A DNA stretch of 61,651 nucleotides from contig NZ_CAAJGM010000211.1 in assembly GCF_900996235.1 (NCBI RefSeq), positions 1 to 61,651 of the forward strand. Direction: 5' to 3'. Positions 1-7,931 of this stretch are shown one piece after another; the stretch's first letter is position 1; each line of letters opens with the position of its first letter. Source of the stretch: Paraburkholderia sp. BCC1885 (GTDB lineage: Bacteria; Pseudomonadota; Gammaproteobacteria; Burkholderiales; Burkholderiaceae). Both the position numbers and the translations under genes were made by a program. The notes under the pieces are model-generated. The model saw nothing but the letters and a program-made list of their open reading frames with translations. It had not been told where the DNA came from and did not search any database.

Positions 1-26
1 ACGGCGAAGGGGGCATGCGGAGGTGA

Positions 27-1436
27 TCAGACGAGGCGCGGTGGATAGCCGTGAGAACCCGAAGTGAATGCCCAAGGGTTCACGATCAGTTCGAACTTGA
101 TGACGCGATGACCGTTTTCCCTGCGGGTGGCGACTTGGGCGAAACCCTGCCCACAGATCCAGGTGATCGCCTCGACTATTTCAGCCTTGGTCCACCCGAA
201 GTTCGGCGCCCCCACTTCAACATCGGCCTTCAGACAGCTCAGCGTATGCAGTCCGGCTTGGCGTGCGCTACCGCACAGGGAGTCCAGCAGTCGTAGCCCA
301 CGTTGCGCGACCTCCGGCACCGGCTTCGGCGGAAACACCGTTGCAAGCCAGCACGCTCCGAAGAATTCCGCGATTGTCACAGCTCGGGCCATCGTGTCGG
401 GCGATACCGCACCGTCATATCGCTCGAACACGTGCATGCAGCCAGCGATCCGGCGAGCGTTAGCGGCTAGACGAACGGCAAACACGATCGCATCCCTTGG
501 TGACAGCGCGGCGCTCGCCATGAATCGGAAATGCTCCTGAGCTTGCCGCAGGATCTGCTCGGCATCCGGCTCCAACTTGATATCCGGAAGCTGACCAACC
601 GACATCTCCTTGAGCTTGAGCCGTCCGCTCGCGATCAGCTCAACGATACGGTGATCGTAGTCCAGCAGAGCGAATTCCGGTTGCTGCTCGCCGGCCCCCT
701 CAATGGCAAGTTCATCGGTCTCCATCATGAGAAGCCGGAACAGGTACCCCGAAGCCATGGCGCTTTGACCATACTTGTCTAGCCAATCGCGGTTTGCGTC
801 GTCTTGCACGTTGACGCAAGTGACTAAGATTGCGCTGTCCGGCGCGTGCTCGGCGAGATCCTCATCGTCGTCATCCGCGCGATCGAACGGCGGCATAGTA
901 CTGTCGTACAGGTCACTCAGATCCTGAAACGAGCGACTGAGCGGACCTGCAAGATGGCCACGCCCTTCCGGCATGCTGAGCAGCGACAGAACCGAACCCG
1001 CACGGATCTTGCGCAGCAAAGTTGGGGGTAGCACGTTATCAAACCGTCGTCCCTTCTTCCAGCCCTTTATCGCTTCGCCGACAGGTGCATTGAACCGGAC
1101 GTGTGCCTCAGACTTGCCGCTCAAACGTGCGCCGGCAAACCGGATATGCAAGCTGAGCGGCATCGATCGGCCGTTGCGATCACGGATGCGGAAATTGCTG
1201 GATACCGCGTACGATACGTTGCCAAGCAGATTGGCAAGCGCGGCTCCATACCCTGCCCCGCGAATAGAGTGACATTCGCATGCCGCGCGGTACAGGCCTG
1301 GCGTCAGGGCATTGATAGCTTGCGGTAACGAAGGCGGGCAATAGCCTGCCGGCAGACAGCTCGTAGGCTGTAACCGCGGGCCGAAATTTGGCGAGGGCAT
1401 AAGGCCCCCGCCGTTCGGATAGACGGGGGGAGTCAT
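27..1436 (-). CDS. DUF3987 (YfjI-like) family protein
   Basis: A 469-residue protein. Residues about 60-130 (LANLLGNVSYAV ... GARLSGKSEAHVRF) match the N-terminal DUF3987 pattern, including the SGKS segment. Residues about 300-385 (AVRLAANARRIAGCMHVFE ... AVTIAEFFGACWLA) match the C-terminal helical part seen in YfjI and phage/plasmid primase-associated proteins. No TOPRIM or zinc-finger primase domain is visible, so a role in element replication is inferred only from the family. The ATG at 1436 overlaps the stop of the upstream gene as TGATG, indicating translational coupling. It is the last gene of the island operon that lies inside the window. Confidence 0.7.
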   Translation of the reverse strand: MTPPVYPNGGGLMPSPNFGPRLQPTSCLPAGYCPPSLPQAINALTPGLYRAACECHSIRGAGYGAALANLLGNVSYAVSSNFRIRDRNGRSMPLSLHIRFAGARLSGKSEAHVRFNAPVGEAIKGWKKGRRFDNVLPPTLLRKIRAGSVLSLLSMPEGRGHLAGPLSRSFQDLSDLYDSTMPPFDRADDDDEDLAEHAPDSAILVTCVNVQDDANRDWLDKYGQSAMASGYLFRLLMMETDELAIEGAGEQQPEFALLDYDHRIVELIASGRLKLKEMSVGQLPDIKLEPDAEQILRQAQEHFRFMASAALSPRDAIVFAVRLAANARRIAGCMHVFERYDGAVSPDTMARAVTIAEFFGACWLATVFPPKPVPEVAQRGLRLLDSLCGSARQAGLHTLSCLKADVEVGAPNFGWTKAEIVEAITWICGQGFAQVATRRENGHRVIKFELIVNPWAFTSGSHGYPPRLV

Positions 1437-1786
1437 CAGGCGGTCACCGTGTCCTTCGCGCCCACTTGCGGCGCACCTGCAGACTCGTCATCACTGGCCT
1501 CAGTGTCCTTGCTCGGCACCGGCTCGCCACAACGCTTTGCTTCGGCAGCCAGCAATTCCTCGAACATCGGGTTGCTGATCGACACACTGAGGTCGACCAA
1601 CGTCTTGATGATCGCGGTTTTGGAAACACCCGCGACTAGCTGATCACGGATGTCCGGATACAGTGCCGCGAATAATTCCGCGCGCTCGCGGTCGCGCTTG
1701 ACTTTCGGCGATTCAAGTTCGCGCACAGCACGCTTGATCGCCTCGAGGTCTGGCCTTGCGTTTTCGGACGTGGTGACTTTAGCCAT
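1436..1786 (-). CDS. Hypothetical protein, island operon
   Basis: A 116-residue soluble protein that I do not recognise. The start at 1786 (MAKVTT) is chosen because AAGGAGG lies directly upstream; an in-frame ATG at 1822 would overlap the upstream gene more deeply and has no such site. The N-terminal half is highly charged and helical (about residues 15-55). The middle has AGVSKTAIIKTLVDLSVSISNPMFEELLAAE, which could be a small helix-turn-helix because it resembles the 'are there enough cues to repeat the search' pattern of small plasmid/ICE regulators. The C-terminal 30 residues are acidic and low complexity. It overlaps its 5' neighbour by 8 nt and its 3' neighbour by 1 nt. Confidence 0.6.
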   Translation of the reverse strand: MAKVTTSENARPDLEAIKRAVRELESPKVKRDRERAELFAALYPDIRDQLVAGVSKTAIIKTLVDLSVSISNPMFEELLAAEAKRCGEPVPSKDTEASDDESAGAPQVGAKDTVTA

Positions 1787-2402
1787 GCTCGCCTCCTTGC
1801 GCCGGTACGTCGACCCGGTCACCGAGATGCTTAACCCCTTGCATCTGGCCGACGAGCGCCGTGATATTGCTCAGCAAAACAAGCTGAACCGTGTGTTGGC
1901 GTTCCAAGCTTTGGCGTTGGTCGAGAAGCAACGCCTCGACATAGCCTGTGAGCTGCCCGACCTGATCGGTGACGATTTCGCGAATGGGCCAGTCGATAAT
2001 CAAGTGGCCGTCATCATCGCGAGTACGGATCTCCATCAACAGGGCTTTGCAGTCGGAGACCTGACGCATGACGTAGGCCAGCGCCGTGGTTTGATCATTA
2101 AAATTCTTGCTTACTGCACCTTGCAATGCGTAGATCCGGTCATCGAGCTTACCCCTCGTATCGAGCACCGCATCGATGATGATTTTCCGACTATGGCTAT
2201 CAAGGCTCGCGGGCTCAGCATGTCTATTGAGTCGCTGCAACATAAGTTCATAACGCAGCCCGGCCGCCACTTCCATCGAACAGCCAAGCAGATCACTGAT
2301 ATCAGACACCGTGTATTCGAGGTGACCCTGCGTAATGTTGAACGCCATCTGGACGGCCCGTAAGAGGACCGCCTGTTCCTCAGACATTTTCACGAAAGTC
2401 AT
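1779..2402 (-). CDS. Hypothetical protein with helical N-terminal domain, island operon
   Basis: A 207-residue protein of unknown function. It has AAAGGAGG seven bases before the ATG, and that ATG overlaps the stop of the AlpA-like gene as ATGA. Residues about 30-60 (YTVSDISDLLGCSMEVAAGLRYELMLQRL) look like a winged-helix or HTH motif. The rest is predicted to be mostly long amphipathic helices with several Gln- and Leu-rich stretches, so a coiled-coil or oligomerisation role is possible. No transmembrane segment or catalytic motif is seen. Its position between a regulator and the DUF3987 gene suggests a part in replication or maintenance of the element; that is inference. Confidence 0.6.
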   Translation of the reverse strand: MTFVKMSEEQAVLLRAVQMAFNITQGHLEYTVSDISDLLGCSMEVAAGLRYELMLQRLNRHAEPASLDSHSRKIIIDAVLDTRGKLDDRIYALQGAVSKNFNDQTTALAYVMRQVSDCKALLMEIRTRDDDGHLIIDWPIREIVTDQVGQLTGYVEALLLDQRQSLERQHTVQLVLLSNITALVGQMQGVKHLGDRVDVPAQGGEHG

Positions 2403-2908
2403 GCTGCCTCCTTTGCGATGTTACGGGCGGCTGCACGAGCCTCAATCCACTCGTTAACTTCGGATTCGAGAAATCCCACCGTGCGCGCAGTTAGCTGGAT
2501 CTTGCGAACGAACGTCGGATCCTTCATGAGCACGTAGAGCGACGCGCGTGAAATTCCAATGCGCTTGACGAGATCCTTGACCCGCAGAATGCGTGCGTGA
2601 CCGGATGCTTGGATAGTTGCGCCAGCAAGATTCGGCGGAGTAGCCACCGATACATCACCAGCGCTATCCGCCGCTTTGACCTGCGCAACAAACGTGGCGG
2701 CATTCGGCATGTTGGGCAGTCGCGCAGACACGCCTTGGACGTTTGCCAGGTTTTTCAGTCGCGTGAGGAACACGGCTGCGTCAGCCGTAGTCGGCGCATT
2801 TGCCTTACGCTCTACCGCATTGACCAAACTTTCGATCAACTCTGCGATACAGCTATCGGGCGACGAAGGCCCCTGCTGCTTCGGAACTGCTTGCTTTATA
2901 TTTGGCAT
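2399..2908 (-). CDS. AlpA-like DNA-binding regulator
   Basis: A 169-residue protein starting MPNIKQ at 2908; this ATG is preceded by GGAG at good spacing. An in-frame ATG at 2920 is the alternative. Residues about 115-165 (RVKDLVKRIGISRASLYVLMKD ... ESEVNEWIEAR) form the winged-helix fold typical of AlpA/Xis-like proteins: a helix-turn-helix of the 'IGISRASLYVLM' type followed by the FLESEVNEWIEAR wing helix. The N-terminal 100 residues are Ala-rich without a recognised domain and are longer than in ordinary AlpA (about 70 residues). AlpA proteins act as excision factors or activators of integrase in prophages and ICEs, which fits the tRNA-linked location. It is ATGA-coupled to the next gene. 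Confidence 0.7.
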   Translation of the reverse strand: MPNIKQAVPKQQGPSSPDSCIAELIESLVNAVERKANAPTTADAAVFLTRLKNLANVQGVSARLPNMPNAATFVAQVKAADSAGDVSVATPPNLAGATIQASGHARILRVKDLVKRIGISRASLYVLMKDPTFVRKIQLTARTVGFLESEVNEWIEARAAARNIAKEAA

Positions 2909-3101
2909 AATTTTCTCCATCGCGATTTGAAGAACGGGGCTGCCTAACCTCGTTCTCTGTGGCCCAGCTTGCGCCAGGATTGCGATGAAGATCCGATCGG
3001 AAATACACTTCCGACCAAGCGAAATTTTGACCTCCGCTGTCTGCCTTGATCCACCTACGTTTGAGGAGATCCGAGTCGGAACCACTCAGAAGAAGTCGGA
3101 G

Positions 3102-4037
3102 TCATTTTTTTCTAGTCACTAGCAGACGGTCTATCTGCTTTTCTTTGGCAAACGCAGCCTTCTTGACGTGGTCAGTAACAGTATGTCTGCTGACCTTGTA
3201 TTTCTCGGCTGTTTTCTTCGTATGGTCTGGCATGCCAGAATTCTTTAACTTATAGTAATACTCAACAAGCTCTACTTTTTCTGCAGGAGTGAGGCGAGGC
3301 TTCCCGACCTTGCTTTCGCTCTTCGCCGACGTTTCACCAAACTCAAGCAGCTCGACATGTGAACCGTCCCGATCAAGAGACGGACCATTCGCTGATTCGC
3401 TGAGAGTAAAACCTCGCTCCTCAAGATAGCTTTTCGCGTGGCGCCGAGAAATTAAGCAGCCCAGCCCCGGATGCAGACGCTTAAGCGCGATTCCAGTCGT
3501 ATCGAAGATACGTACTAAGCCTTCGTCGCAAGCATCCTGCAAAGCAGTCCAGTGTGCGTCAACATAGGGGGCCTGTCGCGTACGCCGAAGCTTAACTTCA
3601 CTAGGAGTAAACACGTTGGGCTCCCAATTCCTACCATCTGCGACTCTTCGGTAAGCGTCCAAAAATTCAATCCGCCTAACTTCAGATACAGGCCACCTTA
3701 GACTCGGCAAGTCATCAAGCACGCTCCGTAACCACACGATCTCCTCCGGCATCAATTTCTGCGGAAGATGCAATTCAAAAACAGTCGGCTCAGGTAGATC
3801 AAGCTGCGATTGGGCAAGCAGGGAAGGCGCGGGCGAGTCCTTGCCAAACAAGTCGGCCTGCTGCGGTTCTTGTCCAGAGCTCACCGCAGTCGCATGCAGA
3901 ATCTTTCCAGCAATACATGCCATTGCCCTTGCGCCGTTTGTCGGCACCGGCAGAAAAGCTCCAGCAATCGCATGGATCAAGTCCCGGCAGTCAATCGGAT
4001 CGCCATCGGGCAGCTCAACAACGGTGGCAGCGTGCAT
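3102..4037 (-). CDS. Hypothetical protein with C-terminal helix-turn-helix, first gene of the island
   Basis: A 311-residue protein. The ATG at 4037 has GGGGAGG just upstream; a GTG at 4067 in frame is the longer alternative. I recognise no catalytic domain. Residues about 80-125 (FELHLPQKLMPEEIVWLRSVLDDLPSL) and the following RRIEFLDAYRRVADGRNW look like a compact alpha/beta region. The last 60 residues (KPRLTPAEKVELVEYYYKLK ... TKKTAEKYKVSRHTVTDHVKKA) form a Hin/phage-type helix-turn-helix, so DNA binding is likely. Base composition here is distinctly lower in GC than the core genes. It sits where an integrase is usually found next to a tRNA, but there is no tyrosine- or serine-recombinase motif. 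Confidence 0.6.
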   Translation of the reverse strand: MHAATVVELPDGDPIDCRDLIHAIAGAFLPVPTNGARAMACIAGKILHATAVSSGQEPQQADLFGKDSPAPSLLAQSQLDLPEPTVFELHLPQKLMPEEIVWLRSVLDDLPSLRWPVSEVRRIEFLDAYRRVADGRNWEPNVFTPSEVKLRRTRQAPYVDAHWTALQDACDEGLVRIFDTTGIALKRLHPGLGCLISRRHAKSYLEERGFTLSESANGPSLDRDGSHVELLEFGETSAKSESKVGKPRLTPAEKVELVEYYYKLKNSGMPDHTKKTAEKYKVSRHTVTDHVKKAAFAKEKQIDRLLVTRKK

Positions 4038-4199
4038 CCATCCTCCCCAGAGCGTGTGTTCGAACACCTAGTACATCGGCCGAACCTTCGCGATCTTGAG
4101 CCTGCCGCGAAGTCCAGACGTAGAGGATCGCCGACCGGTTCTTCGCGCGAGGAATGGAATAAAGGTATGTAGAGGGAAACAGCCAGAATTTTCCCACAA

Positions 4200-4255
4200 C
4201 GAATTTCCGTATATTTTCCGTACGAAGCTGATACGGAGGAAGGAAAAATCGCTGG
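4200..4255. repeat. Short direct and inverted repeats beside the tRNA end
   Basis: The octamer TTTCCGTA occurs twice within 20 bases (about 4203-4222), and its complement TACGGA occurs once more at about 4232. The stretch is AT-rich and borders the 3' end of tRNA-Arg. Such clusters often bind Xis/AlpA or IHF at attachment sites; that role is a guess from position. Confidence 0.3.
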
Positions 4256-4270
4256 AAGGCTTGCTAGATA

Positions 4271-4346
4271 TGGTGCGCCCGGTAGGAATTGAACCTACAA
4301 CCCCTGCCTTCGGAGGGCAGTACTCTATCCATTGAGCTACGGGCGC
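4271..4346 (-). tRNA. tRNA-Arg (anticodon CCG)
   Basis: On the minus strand the 76 nt fold into a full cloverleaf. The acceptor stem is GCGCCCG/CGGGCGC, the D arm GCTC...GAGT, the anticodon stem CTGCC/GGCAG with loop CTCCGAA (anticodon CCG, reading CGG), and the T arm GTAGG-TTCAATT-CCTAC. The discriminator is A and CCA is encoded. The 3' end faces the island at 1-4270, the usual orientation for an integration target. Confidence 0.95.
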
Positions 4347-4542
4347 TTCAACACGAAAGCGCCACGAACGCGGCGCCAAAGCGAGACCGAGAGGATACCC
4401 GGTTTCCCGCACCCCGTCCACCGAAGGCCCCGAACAGCCCGCGCCATCGCTCCGCGCCAACCCGCCGCCCGGCAACGCCGATACGGGTAAACGCCCGCTG
4501 AAGACCACCCGCCGCCGCTCGCCGTCGCCGAAACTCTGCGTC

Positions 4543-4548
4543 TATAAT
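4543..4548 (+). promoter_or_regulatory. Candidate -10 box for the cytochrome gene
   Basis: A perfect TATAAT lies 79 bases before the ATG of the di-haem cytochrome. No good -35 hexamer is visible at 16-18 bases, so this is a candidate only. Confidence 0.35.
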
Positions 4549-4626
4549 CGTCCGTGGCTAAATAAAGAATAAGGTCGTTGCCGTCACGCTGTACCGCTCA
4601 CAATACCCACGGGAGACGAGACAAGC

Positions 4627-5538
4627 ATGAGCGAAGCACCCAATAATCACGAAGCCCCGATCAAAACGCCAGGGCAGTTAATTGCTGCGATCGTCGCCAG
4701 TTTCGCTATTCCGATCGTCATTATCGTCCTGCTCGCGGTCTACGCCGATAACTGGACCCGCACGGGCGCCGGCACCGACAGTCTCTCCGACGCCGAAGTC
4801 AGCGCCCGCATCGCGCCGCTCGCCCAGGTCGACATTCGCGACGCCAACGCGCCGCGCGTCTACAAAACCGGCGAGGAAGTCTACAAGGCGGTCTGCTCGG
4901 CCTGTCACGCCACCGGGGCGGCAGGCGCACCGAAATTCACCAATTCCGCCGACTGGGCGCCGCGCATCGCGCAGGGCTTCGACACGCTCTGGCACACCGC
5001 GCTGACCGGCAAAGGCGCCATGCCCGCTCGCGGCGGCACCAGCCCGGACGACTACAGCGACTACGAGATCGCCCGCGCCGTCGTCTATATGGCGAACAAT
5101 TCAGGAGCCAGTTTCGCCGAACCGCCGGTCCCGAGCGCAGCGCAAGCCGCTTCGGGCGCGGCGGCGGCAACGGCGGCCCCCGCGTCCGGCGCCGCCGCGG
5201 ACGCAGGCGCGGCGGCCTCGCAGGCCGCCGCCGCGCTCGCCGCCATTGCCAGCGCGCCCGCAGCCGCCCCCGCCGGCGGCGCGCCGAGTGCCGACAACGC
5301 GCAAGCCGGCAAGGCGCTTTACGAGCAGGTCTGTCAGGCTTGTCACGCCGCCGGCGTGCTCAACGCGCCGAAGTTCGGCGACAAGACCGCCTGGGCGCCG
5401 CGCCTGAAGGATCCGATGGACGTCATCTACAACTACGCGCTGCACGGCAAGGGCGCGATGCCGCCCAAGGGCGGATCGAACGCATCGGACGCAGACGTGA
5501 AGGCCGCCGTGGATTACATGGTCGGCGCGGCAAAGTAA
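4627..5538 (+). CDS. Di-haem cytochrome c5-like protein, membrane-anchored
   Basis: 303 residues. Residues 18-40 form one transmembrane anchor with no cleavage site, placing the haem domains in the periplasm. Two class I cytochrome c domains follow, with CSACH at 90-94 and CQACH at 236-240. Each ends in a KGAMP segment that supplies the distal Met ligand (the second at about 278). They are joined by an Ala/Pro/Gly-rich linker at about 165-225. The two domains are alike, suggesting internal duplication. A role as electron carrier between the bc1 complex and a terminal oxidase is inferred from the cytochrome c5/c4 family. The gene is monocistronic and converges on rep across a shared terminator. 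Confidence 0.88.
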   Translation: MSEAPNNHEAPIKTPGQLIAAIVASFAIPIVIIVLLAVYADNWTRTGAGTDSLSDAEVSARIAPLAQVDIRDANAPRVYKTGEEVYKAVCSACHATGAAGAPKFTNSADWAPRIAQGFDTLWHTALTGKGAMPARGGTSPDDYSDYEIARAVVYMANNSGASFAEPPVPSAAQAASGAAAATAAPASGAAADAGAAASQAAAALAAIASAPAAAPAGGAPSADNAQAGKALYEQVCQACHAAGVLNAPKFGDKTAWAPRLKDPMDVIYNYALHGKGAMPPKGGSNASDADVKAAVDYMVGAAK

Positions 5539-5577
5539 AACGGCGCTGCCTTACGCCGCACGCAGTAGCCGGAAAAC

Positions 5578-5620
5578 AAAAATCCCTGCACCGTCGCGAC
5601 CAGCACGGGCAGGGATTTTT
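5578..5620. terminator. Bidirectional intrinsic terminator between the cytochrome gene and rep
   Basis: AAAAATCCCTGC (5578-5589) pairs with GCAGGGATTTTT (5609-5620). The A-run on one side and T-run on the other let the hairpin stop transcription from both convergent genes. Confidence 0.8.
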
Positions 5621-5657
5621 GCTTTGGCGTCGGGCGTCGGGTGACGGGCGTCTGACT

Positions 5658-7742
5658 TCAAGGCTTCTGCAGCAACGCCTTCAAACTCGCCAACCGATCC
5701 TTCGGCGACATCGGCGCCTCTTCCGCCGTCGGCGGCGGCGCCTCATCCAGCCCCATCTCCGGAATGAACCGCGACGGTTCGCACACCACCGTCTCCCGCG
5801 CGCGCTTGCGTTTCTTGCACCAGTTCAGATGCAAACTGCGTTGCGCCCGCGTGATCGCCACGTACATCAGGCGGCGTTCTTCCTCGATACGCGCGTCGTC
5901 GATCGGCGCGTCGTCCGAGCCCCCGCGGTGCGGCATGATGCCTTCCTCGACGCCCACCAGAAACACGTGCGGATATTCGAGCCCCTTCGACGCGTGCACC
6001 GTCGAAAGCCGCACGGCATCGGGATCTTCCTCCTTACCTTCGAGCATCGACATCAGCGCGACCGTCTGGATCAGGCCGAGCAGGTTCTTGCCGGTATCCG
6101 CGAGACCGTCGGCGTTGTCGTAGCCGGTGGCTTCCGACCCCGCCGCCGGCTCCGGCTTGGTGCCCTTGCGCTTTAACCACTCGATAAACTCCAGCACGTT
6201 CTGCCATTTCGACTGCGCCTGGCGCTCGTCGAAGGCGTCGTACAGGTAGGCCTCGTAGTGGATCGCGTCCATCAGGTCGTTGAGCACCTCGGAGGCCGGA
6301 TCCTTGTCCGCACGGTCCGTCAGGCGCTGCATGAAATCGCAGAAAGTGCGCAGCGGCTCGACCTGGCGCACGGACAGCCGCGCCTCGATGCCGCCCATAT
6401 ACACCGCCTCGAACAGCGACACCTTCGCCTGGCCCGCGAACGACCCCAGCGCCTCGAGCGTCGTGTTGCCCACTCCGCGCCGCGGCGTGGTGATGGCGCG
6501 GATAAACGCGGGATCGTCGTCGGCGTTGGCGATCAGGCGCAAATACGCGCAGATATCCTTGATCTCGGCCTTATCAAAAAACGACTGGCCACCCGACAGC
6601 ACATACGGAATCCGCTCGCGCCGCAGCACCTGTTCGAAGATCCGCGCCTGAAAGTTGCCGCGATACAGAATCGCGTAATCGCGGAACTGCGCGCGCCGCT
6701 CGAACTTGTGCGCGGACAGCCGGAACACGACGGATTCCGCCTCGTGTTCTTCGTCGTTGCAACCGGTGACGGTGATCGTGTCGCCCATGCCGTGTTCGGA
6801 CCACAGCTTCTTCTCGAACAGTTTCGGATTGTTGGCGATCACGTTGTTGGCGGCGGTCAGAATGCGCACCGTCGAGCGGTAGTTCTGCTCCAGCTTGATC
6901 AGATGCAGCTTCGGGAAATCCTTGCTGAGCTGGCCCAGATTCTCCAGCGTCGCGCCACGCCAGCCGTAAATGGCCTGATCGTCGTCGCCCACCGCCGTGA
7001 ATGCGGCGCGCGGACCGGCCAGCAGCTTTACGAGTTCGTACTGGCACGCATTGGTGTCCTGATACTCGTCGATCAGCAGATAGCGCAGCTTGTTTTGCCA
7101 GCGCTCGCGCACCTGTTCGTTCCTCGCGAACAACTCGGCCGGCACGCGGATCAGATCGTCGAAATCCACTGCCTGATAGGCGTGCAGCGTGGCCACGTAG
7201 TTGCGAAAAACGATCGCAGCCTGATGTTCGTCCTCGTTCGACGCAATCCGCATCGCCTCTTCCGGCATGATCATGCCGTTTTTCCACAGCGAGATGATCG
7301 ACTGGATCTTGCGGATGAAGCCCTTGTCCGTCGAGCCCACCTGCTCCTGGATCATGCCGAAGCAGTCGTCCGAATCCATGATCGAAAACTGCGGTTTCAG
7401 GCCGACGTGTTCCGCCTCCTGGCGCAGGATCTGCACCCCGAGCGAGTGGAACGTGCACACCGTCAACTGATTGACGGGCACCTTGCGGCCTTCCTTGCCG
7501 GGCGTCGTCAGCGTCTTGCCTTCGAGCAGCTTGCCGACGCGCTCGCGCATTTCCGCCGCCGCCTTGTTGGTAAAGGTCACGGCGGCGATGTGGCGCGGCT
7601 CGAAGCCTTTGACTTCGATCAGGTGGGCGATTTTTTGCGTGATGACGCGCGTCTTGCCGCTGCCCGCGCCGGCAAGCACGAGGCAGGGACCATCGAGATA
7701 GCGCACCGCTTCGTTCTGGGCGGGGTTCAGGCCTGCGGACAT
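5658..7742 (-). CDS. rep: ATP-dependent DNA helicase Rep
   Basis: 694 residues, superfamily 1A. The Walker A motif GAGSGKT is at residues 25-31. The helicase series follows: TFTNKAAAEMRERV (Ia), LLIDEYQDTN (II), VGDDDQAIYGWRGA (III), LEQNYRS (IV), TVHASKGLEYPHVFLVG (V) and EERRLMYVAITRAQ (VI). The start LNPAQNEAVRYLDGPCLVLA and the RHIAAVTFTNKAA segment are closer to E. coli Rep than to UvrD. Rep is a 3'-5' helicase that removes proteins ahead of replication forks and loads at PriA-dependent restart sites. The start is MSAG at 7742, where homology begins; the reading frame stays open far upstream, but that part is antisense to the divergent oxidoreductase gene and is not coding. Confidence 0.92.
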   Translation of the reverse strand: MSAGLNPAQNEAVRYLDGPCLVLAGAGSGKTRVITQKIAHLIEVKGFEPRHIAAVTFTNKAAAEMRERVGKLLEGKTLTTPGKEGRKVPVNQLTVCTFHSLGVQILRQEAEHVGLKPQFSIMDSDDCFGMIQEQVGSTDKGFIRKIQSIISLWKNGMIMPEEAMRIASNEDEHQAAIVFRNYVATLHAYQAVDFDDLIRVPAELFARNEQVRERWQNKLRYLLIDEYQDTNACQYELVKLLAGPRAAFTAVGDDDQAIYGWRGATLENLGQLSKDFPKLHLIKLEQNYRSTVRILTAANNVIANNPKLFEKKLWSEHGMGDTITVTGCNDEEHEAESVVFRLSAHKFERRAQFRDYAILYRGNFQARIFEQVLRRERIPYVLSGGQSFFDKAEIKDICAYLRLIANADDDPAFIRAITTPRRGVGNTTLEALGSFAGQAKVSLFEAVYMGGIEARLSVRQVEPLRTFCDFMQRLTDRADKDPASEVLNDLMDAIHYEAYLYDAFDERQAQSKWQNVLEFIEWLKRKGTKPEPAAGSEATGYDNADGLADTGKNLLGLIQTVALMSMLEGKEEDPDAVRLSTVHASKGLEYPHVFLVGVEEGIMPHRGGSDDAPIDDARIEEERRLMYVAITRAQRSLHLNWCKKRKRARETVVCEPSRFIPEMGLDEAPPPTAEEAPMSPKDRLASLKALLQKP

Positions 7743-7931
7743 CGTCTGTGGATGGGTCTTACGGTTGAGGGGGGAACTGCGGCGGCTGGCCGGCTGAGCC
7801 GGTTCGCGCGAGAGGAGCGATGTTAACACGAAGCCCGGGTGGTCTTTGTGAGCGCCGGCCATGCCACAATTACAGGCCGCGCGCCGCCGCCGCGGTGGCA
7901 AAGCGGCGCGTCTTTTTCGCAGGAAACTCAT

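Larger units (their letters stand above)
1..4270. mobile_element. One end of a tRNA-Arg-associated genomic island (partial)
   Basis: Five genes run leftward in one compact operon from the 3' end of tRNA-Arg(CCG) to the left edge of the window. Their content (AlpA-like excision regulator, DUF3987 primase/helicase-associated protein, orphan HTH protein) is typical of integrative elements or phage satellites, and parts of the stretch, especially 3100-4060, are clearly lower in GC than the core genome to the right. No integrase gene is seen in this part, so it and the second attachment site should lie left of the window. The right boundary is inferred from tRNA 3' ends being common integration targets; the direct repeat that would prove it is not in view. 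Confidence 0.6.

Noticed and set aside
4068..4508. Open frames crossing the tRNA-Arg gene
   Set aside because: They run through a clear tRNA and have no coding signal.
6258..7826. Long plus-strand open frame opposite rep
   Set aside because: High-GC shadow of the rep codons; His/Arg-rich composition and no recognisable domain.
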